Assembly (NCBI GenBank): GCA_003255065.1 | Contig: QAOA01006013.1 | Location: 1,565,623 to 1,629,622, forward strand | DNA: 64,000 bases | Direction: 5' to 3' | DNA from: Cercis canadensis | Taxonomy: Eukaryota; Streptophyta; Magnoliopsida; Fabales; Fabaceae | Part shown: piece after piece, positions 26,459 through 37,757 of the stretch | Position numbering within the stretch: position 1 is the first letter of the stretch | Layout: each line of letters begins with the position of its first letter | Program-made: the position numbers and the translations under genes | Notes under the pieces: model-generated | What the model saw: only the letters and a program-made list of their open reading frames with translations | Databases searched by the model: none | Told to the model about the DNA's origin: nothing

Positions 26459-26770
26459 GCTTTTTATGATATGGGAAGTTTAGAAATGGAAAGTCAAGTA
26501 ATCAAGAACCTTAATGAAGGGGCAAAAGAAGATGTCTGAAACAAAAACCTTGCTAGGGTAAAACAAAAGGATCAGATGAGGTGCAGAGGTTCAATGTCAG
26601 ATGGTTCAACAAAGACTCTACCTTCACTCATCACAACTAGGTAATGTACAACAATATCATGAAACTGTAACAAGATTGAAACACTTCTCACACCTATGTA
26701 TATGTCCATAATGAGAAATCCAGTGAACAAACCTTGATCCTATATAGTTGTGGTCAATAGAAGAAATCCC
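26459..26770. repeat. diverged segmental duplicate (copy 1) of a PDIL5-2 intron segment
   Basis: 26459-26530 matches 28764-28855 (tatgatatgg, aatggaaagtcaa, ttaatgaaggggtaaaag) and 26570-26770 matches 29140-29345 (gtgcagaggttca, tgaaacacttctca, tgtggtcaa). About 260 bases present in the intron copy are absent here. The function of the segment is unknown; it may be a non-coding transposon part. Confidence 0.7.
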
Positions 26771-26943
26771 AGAGCTTCGAGTTTAACATACTAGCATCAA
26801 ATTCAAAAAAAAAACATGACCTCAGTCAATGAATAGCAGATTTAGCTATTATTCAGTCATAACAGAAACACAAAATTCTCTGCAAACAATAGCCATCAAT
26901 CAATGATTATGCCTTTAGCTTCAGTAACCATTCCCTCTTTACA

Positions 26944-27180
26944 CTATGAATGCAAAACTATATTTAAGGTTTGTACATTTGGCATGATTCCCTGCTGCAT
27001 CATCATCTTGTTCAATAGAAAACCAGTCTCTTTCCATCTCCCAAAATAGCAAAGACCTTGAATCAAGCAAGTGCAAGCGACAACATCAGCTTGAATACCG
27101 CTGCTGGTCATCTCAACGGATAAGTTTAAGGCATCATCTACCAATATATTTTTGCACAAACTATGCATAATTGTGTATTA
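26944..27180 (-). pseudogene. pentatricopeptide repeat (PPR) gene fragment
   Basis: About 75 residues: IMHSLCKNILVDDALNL, then EMTSSGIQADVVACTCLIQG and KMMMQQGIMPNVQTLNIV. This is roughly two P-type PPR motifs of 35 residues, with the usual LCK, DDAL and YTCLIQGLC-like signatures. PPR proteins bind organellar RNA and carry many repeats; only two remain, with no start or flanking repeats, so it is a relic. Confidence 0.7.
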
Positions 27181-27398
27181 AATCACAAACATTTACCTTT
27201 CAATTTCATAGTCTTCACACAAGAAGTGTAAAAATAAACTATATGCAATTGAACCGCTAGAATGTTATTCATAATTTTATAGTCTTCAAAGTCACTCAAA
27301 ATTACCCAATTTCTAGGGAACTATTGTGATTTTAGAGCTCCTACATCACTAACATAGTTTATTACACTTTTGACAGTTCTCTTATTATTATTTTTAGA

Positions 27399-27762
27399 GT
27401 AAAATCCTTTTTTAGTCCTTGAAAAATGCAGTCACTAACAAATTCGTCCTCCAAAAATTTTCGGTGACAAATTGGTCATTGAATTATTATTTCGCTAACA
27501 AATTAGTTCTTCGGTAGGCAAAATCAGTGAAAAGAAAAGAATGACTTGAATGAAAAAATGAGGGCTTAAACATAGCTAGGCAAGATTAGTGAAAGAATTT
27601 TAAGAAATGGATCTGCAGGCGTCCAGAACTTTTTTCATTAAAGTATGAGAGGACTAATTTGTCAAACAGAATAATAATTCAATAACCAATTTGTTACTAA
27701 AAATTTTTGGAAAACAAATTTGTCAGTAGCTGTATTTTTCAAGGACTAAAAAAGGGTTTTAC
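27399..27762. mobile_element. fold-back MITE with about 95-bp inverted repeats
   Basis: The left arm from gtaaaatccttttttagtcc (27399) to attgaattattatt (about 27491) is mirrored by the right arm (about 27670-27762), whose reverse complement starts gtaaaacccttttttagtcc. Arms are well matched with scattered substitutions, and a spacer of about 180 bp has no frame. The right end abuts the lone-N duplication at 27785. Confidence 0.8.
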
Positions 27763-28325
27763 CCTTTTTTTTTTTTTTTGGCCANTACCCTTTTTTTTTT
27801 TTTGGCCAAAACACCTTTGATAGTTCAGGTCTATATTTTTAGTCAAATTTCTTACTTCTTTGTAGTCTTTTTTCACCCTTTGATTGGGGTTGCACCTAAT
27901 TGTTCCACTAGTAAATGTCATTTCCATGTGATAATTATGTTATTGAGGATTCTCTCCCTGTTCCACTAATATATTAACCTGAGTTATCGCTTAACACATT
28001 GTGTAGTTTATTCAATTCCTCACACAAACTGGAACAAGAAAATACGTAAATATATCTTGGAAGGATGATCCAAAGAAAAATAACCTTTTTAATCATCATC
28101 ATTCTTATTTGAAAATATTAAAATCAATAACTAAAACCAGATTAATGACAATAAATAGTCAATGGAAGTGTATATGTCAAAATCCATAAGTTTTGGCACC
28201 ACTCAAAATTATGGAAATGCATCAACTCTCCATAATATTTACGTATACCACAGCTATATTGAACCTAAACGCAACTATCTTCTGAAAATACCCCTACACA
28301 GATTTAATTACGATGATTCATCAAT
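27763..28325. other. short assembly duplication and PDIL5-2 3' flank
   Basis: The lone N at 27785 joins two copies of a taccc-T(n)-ggcc unit. The remainder is AT-rich; the part next to 28326 is presumably the 3' UTR of the minus-strand PDI gene. Confidence 0.5.
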
Positions 28326-31300
28326 TTAGTCTTCTTTGTCTCCAGCTTTATACTCTTTGCTTTCAGCCTCAGAGACAGAGCTGCTAGCATGATCAACCTG
28401 GTCTTGATTCGGTACTCGATGATATTCATCGCCGCCTTTACTGAAAGTCTGAATAAGCATCATAACTGCGATCACAAAAACAAAGATGTATACAATTCTG
28501 ATGTCAAAAGTTGAATTGAGAACTCGCAGCAGCGACGGGCCACTAATTCTTTTCTTTATGGTTCTTCCTTCCCTGTATCCTTCTAGTAATCTTGAGATTT
28601 GAGTTGCCTGATCCTCCCCATCAATGCTTTCTGAACCAGTAACCTAAAGGGGAAACAAATAAAAGTATAAACTTACCATATGTGGAAATTTCAGTGCAAA
28701 AAATAAACATCAATCAGTTGAACGGAAAAGACTGGATATAAACAATTCATGTGCTCGTTTTCTATGATATGGAAGTTAAATAATGGAAACAGCAAAATGG
28801 AAAGTCAAATAATCCAGTGCGTTAATGAAGGGGTAAAAGGAGATTCTGAAACTTCCACCTGAAAGAATGACAGTTACAATGGACAATGCATTTTAATCTT
28901 GGACAACTGATATGCATCGTTTATCAGTAGCATTCAATGTGTGGAAGCATTTTCTGACACAACTGCATCAATATTGGAACCGGCCAGGACATAACAATGA
29001 AGATTCATACATTGAGATATGACAAAAGCAGCAAATGAAAAGAGAGGAAATAGCCAAATAGGCACTGTTGACATTGTCAATTGGTCATTAAATGTTCACA
29101 TGAGAAATAGACCAATTAAATCCTTGAAAGGGGAAAAACACAAGATGATGTGCAGAGGTTCAGTGTCAGATGGTTGAAGAAAAGTCGACCTTCACTCATC
29201 CCAAATAGGTTATGTACAATAATATCATGCAAGTCAGGAAGATTGAAACACTTCTCATACCTATGGATATGTCCATACTGGGAATCCCAATCCAGTAGAC
29301 AAGCCTTGACCCTAAATATTTGTGGTCAACAGAAGGAATCCTCAAGTTTTCTTTCAACAAAAATAAGAAGTGCAATATGCCACCAGGTACTTTATCAATT
29401 CAGTCCTATCTAGAGCTATATTATCCACCTCCAGCTACTCCTATATCTTCCTGTATCGTAATAGCATGCAATTAGTTTTTTTTTTTTTTTTTTGGGCCTT
29501 TTTTGGATTTTNTTTTTTTTTTTTTTTGGGCCTTTTTTGGATTTTTCTTTTGGGGGGCTAAGAGTTTGGCATCTTTGCTCTTGATGATTCACATCCTAGA
29601 ATCATCCCATTTTCTTAAAATGGCTCGTGTGTTCCAGTCAGTAGATATTTAAGTGCCTATATAGGTTAAATATGTGGCTTCAGGATCAAGCATCATAATG
29701 AAACAAAATACAACTGATGGTCAGAGGGAAATCAGATTCATAGTAGTAAACATGTATAATGAAGGATACCATACATACAACATGAATGTTGCAATGTGGA
29801 CTTTTTCTTTTTCTCCATCTCACAAATATACAAATGCATATACCTCTGATAAATGTAAACTTGAGATTATGCATGTAAATATGACAAATGGAAACCAGGT
29901 ATCATTAAGAGAACTAAAATTAGTGAAAACTGAAAGTAAATCTTTTTTAAGATAAAAAACATAAACTTACTAAAAGGTAATCATCACTTCCATCCCAAAT
30001 GATCATTTTTGGTAGTTTAGTTCCAATGTGAAATTTCTCAGCAAACTCTTCAAACTGTTTAACCCCAACATAACCAAATATTAAGTCACGATTTGCAGAT
30101 GCAGCAGCCTTCAATAACTTAATCAGCTCCTTTGATCTTTCTTCATCTTCATCCTCCACAATTGTCATAATAATTTTCCTGCCATCACTTGTCATCAACT
30201 TCAGTGTATCACGGGATACAGGCGTAGCTAAAGGAAGCAGGTTTTGTTTTACAAAATCTTCCAAAAATTCCTCTGCTTATTAAAACAATACCATTAAGCA
30301 CTGAAGGGATTAAAAATGAAGAGCACAGTAAATATATTTCAATAGAGAATCAATGAGATGTCAGATAAAAGAACATATATAGTATAATTTAAGAGGTAAA
30401 GATAAGTGCACACAATCTTACTGGCTTCTACTTAAGCACAGATTTTGTTTTAGGAAACATGCATAATCAATTCAGTATTTAAGTTCAAATCCTACCCTTG
30501 GTTCCTATCTGAAACGAGAAAATCATTATTAAACTATCATATGTAGAAGTCAGATTTCATCCTTGCTCAAGTTCTATAGATCGTGGTTAAGTTGTGCCCT
30601 ACTTGATTTATAAACTAGTTGTGTTTGCTCAGCTACTCACCTGCCTTTGTTCTCCTAATTACTCAGTCAAGTATCTCCACAGCTTCTGATCAAATTAGAG
30701 CATATTTAATGCACTGATTCCAGCCGCTTAGCAATATATTCAATATTTGCAATATATTTCCTCATATAGTTAAAATTTAAAAGATCCCTAGTTTCTTGTT
30801 GATGTTAATATATGAACTACTTATATCGGTAACACAAAATAGTGAAAATAAACTCTATCATTGTTGCATTTTGCTTTTACATCATTGATCATTCTATTAT
30901 TTGCTTGTAGGGAAAAGGAAACACAAGATGAAAAATCCACTACATAAATAAGCTCGGCAATCCATTAGAAATAAGGAAAAATCTTTAAACCAATATTCAT
31001 ATTTAAAGAAGAAAAGAGTTCTGTCCCGTTTAACATCTAGTAGGCTTATTTACAGCCACTATAAAACTTAACCAGCATATAAAAACCAATATAGAATATT
31101 CCTAAACCATATTACCCAATTAGAACTCTAATCCTACCATAATTATCCTCAAACTACCTAAAATGTCCAAATAAGATCCCTAAAAATAACCCCTGTGAAA
31201 ATTATATAAAAATCATAAAAGAAACTACCATATAAATTACATTCCNNNNNNNNNNNNNNNNNNNNNNNNNNNNNNNNNNNNNNNNNNAAAATAAAAATAT

Positions 31301-34300
31301 AAGACCAAAAAAGGCTTTCCTACATCATATATATGCTTTGAGATAGAAACCATAGTGTCAAGAAGCCGAACAGATCAGGTTATCTTTTTCTTGTTTTCTT
31401 TATTAACTTCAATCAAAAATTGGGAGAAAAATGATACAAGTCCTCTTTACTTTGGTCTTGTATCAAAGCACTGGGTACCACCTATTTAAATTAAATATAA
31501 CTCAAAGTTCATATTGTTCGATGCCAAAGCTGGCCTAACAAGAAATGTCAAATCAATCCCTGCATCCACTTACAGGTAAAATTATTATGGAGCCAGTGAA
31601 GGAAAAATGGACATCCACGCATATACAGTATGGCGTGAGGACAATGTTGGGTTCTTCTATCATCTACATCATTGTTCATAGAGCTCCCTGTTTTATGCAG
31701 ATACTAGGATTCACCATTAGCTGCCCCACTTTATGCTACATTGTGTCTGACTGATGCCCATTTGGGAAGGCAAACAAAAAGGCTTCAAGCTTGCATTGTT
31801 CTCAACATATTCTAGAATTTCCTGATCCCAATCTCTGATTAAACATCTTAAGATTTCTTAACTGCATGCTTGTGTAACCCACAACTAAACATCCAACATT
31901 AAAATTAGATATCTGACTTGTTGACATTTCTGTTATCCCTATGTACTACATTAAGCATATGTCTCTATTTGGTACCTGAAAACTAATTCAAGTTGGTTAA
32001 AATGGATTTCAAACACTAGGTTGGCACAAATATTTTATTCAAAAGAAACACTCCATATTTTTAAAGAAGAATTGGGAAATAAATGAGTGAAATACAGCAC
32101 ATTCACAATATACCAAATGGTCTCGTAGCCTATCAAACATGTTCTACCAATATATCCCAAAAGATGTAAGGAGAGCCTAATAAGTTCCTTTTAGAAGAAG
32201 ACAATATAAATAATAGACCAATTAGAAAACAAGTCATCATCAAGAAATATATGCTGGCATATATTCCATGAACTGTCTAACTCAATGCAACGGCATGCAG
32301 AAATGTATATATATTTACCAAGTATTTCATAAAATTTAGCTGTAAAGCATCTACAATTATCTGAGTATAAACTCACCTTCAAAGGGGCCATAGAAAGTGC
32401 TGTGCTCATTGTAACTAGGATTAAGGGAAACCAAAGCAGGAACCTTATCAAAATCATACGACACCATGACATCTTCTGAAAATTCCTTTGCCACAGAAAA
32501 CCATGCCCTTTTCTTATACTTTATGGCTAACTTTTCTATCATTGAATTGTCCAACCCAAAACCTATATATATGGGAAAGAAACTGCCGGCTTCTTCAACA
32601 AAGTTACTAATAGCAGAGTCTGAATCAAGAATCAGAACATCAGAAGCAGCAAACTTCTTTAGATAACGAACTAATACATCTGCTTTCCTTGGTCCACGGT
32701 ATTCTGTGGGGACACCATGTACAAACAGCATAAGGGTAGGATATGCACTACACAAAAGAACAAATATTTTGCATCAGTTCATTTCCAGTAGCAAAAGAGT
32801 TTATTTCCAAAACTACTTCCCTACTGAAGAAACATTTTCATTTAGAAGAGGGAGAAAAAGGAAAACAGAATCAGGGGCATTTCTGAGGCGGTTGAGTAGA
32901 ACGGAGATTGAGAGGAAGATGTTAGGCATTCCTGACTACTATCATATTCAAATTTTAGTCTAGAGCAATGTACTCATGTAAAATTTCAAGAAAACCTGAC
33001 AAAACTAAGAAAATTAAGATTATTTCAACAAGCAATATATAAGGCCACAGAAACATACTCAACATCATATTTTTTAGCAACACTTGTAAACTTGTCTGCA
33101 TTTAATTTTGCTATGACTATGGGTTCCTTCAAGGCTGCAAGAACAGGTGCAGCTGCATCTAACTGCAAGGCAACAAATTAGATCTGTTATTCTTCTCACT
33201 TGAAATAAACCACAAATGGAACTTGAGTATATATAATAAACTAAAGTGAAACATCAATGGCTGTAAGGGTGTTTTTGCATCCCCCTTGTTATGGGACAGG
33301 GTTGTTTTCCTGGCTTGGTGCTCAGCTCATGGTCTCTTTAAGGGTGTTTCTTTGATGGAAATGAGAAGAGATTGGAGCGCTCTTTTACATTGATGTTCTC
33401 ATTTATTCTTTCTGCATTACTTTTATGTATTTGTCTCCTAAGAGGATGGCTTATCCTCTTTTCATCTTGTACTATTCCTTTCTTAATATAACTCTTCTTT
33501 TATCAACCAAAAAATACAAGAATGGCTTTATTATAACAACAATATCACCATGTGCAATAACCTTTCATAATGTTCAAACTTAAGGGAACTAAGAAGTGAT
33601 ATTATATGCAACACGCGAAACCTTGGATGAAATTTTGGCCATGGTATAAAGAAAACTTTTTGGCATGATAATATATAAGACCAAGTCGACCAGCCACTGG
33701 GAACCAATTGATTCCCTTGTTTCACAATGCTCTACACATCAATCTAATGGTTGACAAAACTAAAAGATCTCTTCTGCTCTTCTCCTCTAGTCCTTCGGGG
33801 TTAGAGACACTGATAGCTCAAGCCACTAAAGATGAATGTCACATACTTCAATTCTTAATATGCATTAATTAAATCCCATTCAAAAAAAAATAAAACAAAA
33901 TTATCAAGGCATTTTCCATATGATCAAATTTAATCAACTAAAATCTAAGCATAAATTCACATTTGAACCGGTTAAAGATTACCATAATTTGACTTTTCTA
34001 ATATATCTAAAACTATAAGCAAAATTTCCACAAGTACCCATTTAACCAAAGGTAATACAAAAGGTTGTTTAGCATCTGAAGTTCCAATTGCCCCAAGGGA
34101 TTCTCACAAATGAATCAGAGGGCATATTAAAAAGTATGGAACATCGGGGCAGAGAAAGGGTACCTCAGGAGAGAGACGCTTGCAGTGACCACACCAGGGG
34201 GCGTAGAAGTCAACCAAGATGTGATCGAAGGATGATATGGCCGAATCGAAGGTGGATTCGTCCAGTTCCAAGACCGTGCCATCCACCGAGAATGGCTGAG

Positions 34301-34373
34301 CATAAGAGAAAGATATGGGCTCTGAGAACAAAAATTGGATCAAGAGAACAGAAAATGCTAGAAAAGGCTTCAT
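28326..34373 (-). CDS. PDIL5-2: protein disulfide isomerase-like 5-2, 434 aa
   Basis: Five exons: 34164-34373, 33059-33162, 32377-32747, 29971-30272, 28326-28643; all join in frame at GT/AG sites. A signal peptide (residues 1-25) is followed by one thioredoxin domain with WCGHCK (CGHC 61-64). Then come [37 protein letters not shown], redox-inactive thioredoxin-like regions ([25 protein letters not shown]) and a membrane helix at about 377-394. A short charged tail ends AGDKED. Order, length and tail match recalled Arabidopsis PDIL5-2 (about 440 aa). It is expected to form or exchange disulfides as an ER-membrane protein with the CGHC in the lumen. ATG 34373 was chosen over an upstream in-frame ATG because it starts the signal peptide. 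Intron 3 (2.1 kb) holds a gap. Confidence 0.93.
28764..29345. repeat. segmental duplicate (copy 2) inside PDIL5-2 intron 4
   Basis: Fuller copy of the segment also present at 26459-26770. It lies wholly inside the intron 28644-29970 and carries about 260 extra bases in its middle. Confidence 0.7.
29477..29550. repeat. short duplication across a lone N
   Basis: A T run followed by gggccttttttggatttt occurs on both sides of the N at 29512. Same artefact pattern as elsewhere in the window. Confidence 0.8.
31246..31287. other. assembly gap (42 N)
   Basis: Run of N inside PDIL5-2 intron 3 (30273-32376). No exon is missing, because the flanking exons join in frame and match the family. Confidence 1.
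33240..33520 (+). mobile_element. probable LINE 3' end remnant in PDIL5-2 intron 1
   Basis: The stretch contains tctcctaagaggatggctta followed by cttgtactattcctttctta and an A-rich end near 33510. This resembles the 3' tails of plant LINEs, recalled as a small hairpin-like repeat, a pyrimidine-rich stretch and poly(A). No coding part is attached. It is judged by style rather than alignment. Confidence 0.4.
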
Positions 34374-35181
34374 CTTTGGATCCAAAGGGCAATCACAAAG
34401 GCTTTTCTCTGCGTTGTTGCTTCGACTTTGCCTTTCTTTCCTCCTTAACAATTCAGAGGTACCTGCGCTTCCTGGAAACTATTTGTTACTAGTAGCAGTA
34501 GTAGTTTTGTGCAAGTGCGCCTTCGTTTTTCTTTTTCTTTTTTTTTAATTTTAAAATTCTGTTTCCCTGTCTCGGTCTCTTTCCTTTTCTGCTCAATTTT
34601 TTTTTTATAATTTTTAGTTTGTTATTATGGAGTGTTAAAATTTAGTATAAAAGATTTTATAAGTGATTTATTAAAATACTTTTTAGTATTATGTAATTAT
34701 GTTTTTTAAATATATGATTATTTTACATAAAATTATGTGATTATACTAGTTTCAAATATAAATAAAATATTAAATAACTGCATAGTATGAGAGATATTTT
34801 CATCATTTTAAACTATATGGTAGGCAGTAGCAGACTAAAGGGGTGTTCATGGTCGGGTTCGGTCGGTTTTGAGGAACAAACTCACCCGACCGATGGTCAT
34901 CGGGTTGAAAATTTTCCCATCCGCTACCGACCAATCTAAAGTGAAAACCGACAAAATCTGTTTGATCGGTTCTCGGTTTCCATCGGACGGTTTTGATCAG
35001 GTAGAAACCAGCTATAGAAATGGANTTTTTTAAATATATGATTATTTTACATAAAATTATGTGATTATACTAGTTACATATATAATTATTATGTTCAAAT
35101 ATAAATAAAATATTAAATAACTGCATAGTATGAGAGATATTTTCATCATTTTAAACTATATGGTAGACAGTAGCAAACTAA
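34374..35181. other. PDIL5-2 upstream region, AT-rich repeat and assembly duplication
   Basis: The PDIL5-2 5' UTR and promoter lie at the left. 34617-34838 is copy B of the dispersed AT-rich family. 34702-35024 recurs as 35026-35367 across the lone N at 35025; the second copy has about 18 extra bases (acatatataattattatgt region) and a few substitutions, so the two may be alleles joined in error. Confidence 0.65.
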
Positions 35182-35367
35182 AGGGGTGTTCATGGTCGGG
35201 TTCGGTCGGTTTTGAGGAACAAACTCACCCGACCGATGGTCATCGGGTTGAAAATTTTCCCATCCGCTACCGACCAATCTAAAGTGAAAACCGACAAAAT
35301 CTGTTTGATCGGTTCTCGGTTTCCATCGGACGGTTTTGATCAGGTAGAAACCAGCTATAGAAATGGA
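34702..35367. repeat. direct duplication across a lone N (about 325 bp unit)
   Basis: Left copy 34702-35024, right copy 35026-35367, joined by N at 35025. Each copy ends at the same word (agaaatgga). The left end of the hAT-like element is therefore present twice (34839 and 35182). Confidence 0.9.
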
Positions 35368-36002
35368 GAATAAAACCTCATATAAATTCAAAATTAAAAA
35401 GGATACCCATTGAAAAGGGAGATGACTTCATCTGCGTCGTCTTTCTTCTGCTTCAATGACTGGGAATAGGGCGCATATGGAGTCCAACTAGAAGGAATTA
35501 ACAATTTTGGCGGAGTAGAAGACAACGGTGGCGAATATTAAGTGGAGATTAAATGCACACAAGTTAAGATCTTGGTTGAAGACCTAAGAGGAGTCCGTGC
35601 AGCAGAGATTGTTTTCAACATTTCACAAGTTATGCTGTTAAAAATGGCATCAGAAATAATCAAATAAAGAACCCAAAGGTAGAAAGTCATCCATAGCTAA
35701 CTAGCTGAACAATCGAGACAGAGAGGCCTCAGTTTTATTGCCATATTGAAAGCTGGGATACTTCAAGACTCGAGAGAGATGGAAGTATGGGGAAGGGAAG
35801 GAATATTGGGAAGTGGAAGGGGTTCGGTCGGGTTCGGTTTACTTCGGTTTTACTGAGTGAAAACCGAACCGACTAGCTTAAATTGGTTTATTTAATTTCA
35901 GCCATCCGATTTCATCCATTCTCTATTTGAAACCGTCGGATTTCCTTCATTTGGTCGGGTTCGGTCGGTTCACCATGGGTTCACCGGGTTATGAACACCC
36001 CT
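35182..36002. mobile_element. non-autonomous hAT-like DNA transposon, 821 bp
   Basis: AGGGGTGTTCAT at 35182-35193 is the exact inverse of ATGAACACCCCT at 35991-36002. Both subterminal zones are dense in the short motif tcggtcgggttcggt or its complement, as in many plant hAT elements. No transposase frame is present. The expected 8-bp target duplication is not clear. It appears to have inserted into copy B of the AT-rich repeat. A truncated artefactual copy of its left end lies at 34839-35024. Confidence 0.7.
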
Positions 36003-36785
36003 AGGCCGCACCTACTCTCTTTTGCAGTTTCTAGTCTTTTTCTTCAAGTTTTTAACCTAAGTGGAAAAAACCATTTTTTTTCTTTTTTACTAATTTAAGT
36101 TCAATATACAAATATTCTTTTGGGTTTTAAGGTTGTAAACATGAGAATAAAATATCTTAGAGTGTAAATGACATAAGGTAATAGATAAAATTTTTAAGCA
36201 GGTGTTTGAGTTTATTGGGTGAAATTATCAAAATACCTATCGAACTTATGTGGTTATTATATTTATATATTTAATTTTTATTTATAAAATATGTGATTAA
36301 TTTTTCTTAGTAATTATCATGTTTAAATATAAACAAAATCAAAATAATCACATAATGTCTAGGGGTATCTTAGTTGTTTCATCCTTAAGTCAAGCAACTA
36401 CTTGGAATTTTTATCACTTGTGCTAAAACCTTAAAATAATTATCTCAATAAAATATCGGCGGACTCTATTTTTACAACTAAAATTTGTATTGGTTATTTT
36501 GAATTAATTATAAATGACTATTTTATTGAGAAACGTTGTCATTATGTTCTTAATAGTCTTTTTTTTTTATGATTAGATAGAGCTAGATTATTTAGCTAAG
36601 GATGGATATGAGAAAAACGAAATTCAAATAGAAATTTTTTTGCAGCCATGGAAGTTTTTTTGCTACCATGAATTACTAATTTGTAGGTACATGATGTGAT
36701 ATTTTATTTATTTTCTTTTATTTCAATCAAGGGTATTTTTTAAAAAATTGATTATATTCCTAGGAATATTTCACTTAACCAAATT
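36003..36785. other. intergenic, AT-rich repeat copy C
   Basis: 36235-36395 shares the tgtttaaatataaacaaaat core and the adjoining aatcacataat motif with the copies near 25680, 34750 and 52050. No gene is seen. Confidence 0.45.
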
Positions 36786-37381
36786 GAGAATGAAATTTTA
36801 ATAAGAATGCAACATATTATTCCCAAAAAGTTTGAGTGTTAACCAAATACATTTTATCAACTTTCATAAGAGTCTCATTCCCAAAAACATAGGAATAGAA
36901 ATATTTCATTCCTTGAACCAAATACAACCTATGGGTAATGCATCAACCGCAAAATTGACAAGGATAATAACAATACTAACGATTTTGCTGATTGTTACAA
37001 GGGTAACTGAATGCTTTACAAAGTAATAATCCCAAGTTCAAGTTAGTTCATTGAGAACTTAATAGCTAATGTAGTGATTGTGAGAATGAAATTTTAATGA
37101 GAATGAAGCATATTATTTCTACTGAAATTGAGTATTAACCAAATAAACTTTATTAACTTTCCTAAGAGTCTCTTTCCCATAAATATAAGAATAGAAATGT
37201 TTCATTTGTTGAACCAAATAAGGCCTATAGGTAATGAGCATTGACCGCAAAATTGACAAGGATAATAACAACACTAACGATTTTACTGATTGTTACAGGG
37301 GTAACTGAATGCTTTACAAAGTAATAATCTTAAGTTCAAGTTAGTTCATTGAGAACTTTATAGCTAATGTAGTGATTGTGA
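36786..37381. repeat. diverged tandem duplication, two units of about 296 bp
   Basis: 36786-37081 and 37082-37381 both run from gagaatgaaattttaat through accgcaaaattgacaaggat to gctaatgtagtgattgtga. Many substitutions and small indels separate them, so unlike the lone-N cases this is an old, real duplication. The 64-codon frame at 36832-37026 lies in the first unit and is not conserved in the second. Confidence 0.85.
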
Positions 37382-37757
37382 TAATTACTCACCCCCCTCC
37401 CAAAAAAAAATTAATTTCACAGTTATAGTAAAGTCAAAACTGAAAAGTTCTAGCTTACTTTACACTTTTTTTTTCAACTACTTGTTAAAACGAGTTCAAA
37501 TTAGTCAAAACATGTAAGTAACTGAAAATTTATTTTTTTCTTATAAAGGATGGCAGTATGTTGGGAAAGGGAAGAGGAATACAAGGCACTTAATAGAATC
37601 CTTGAAGCCAAACTCCAAGCCAAAGGTGAAGTATTCCCAATTTCATCAGCATCACACAACCACTGCCTTTTGTTCCTCTGCTGCAAGGCATAGTGGTCTC
37701 GACAATTAAATCCCATCACATGGGAAAGAAATAGATCATGATCAAGACATTGTAACT

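Noticed and set aside
29674..29955. 93-codon plus-strand frame
   Set aside because: Lies in PDIL5-2 intron 4, antisense; no domain, and it starts within repeat-rich DNA.
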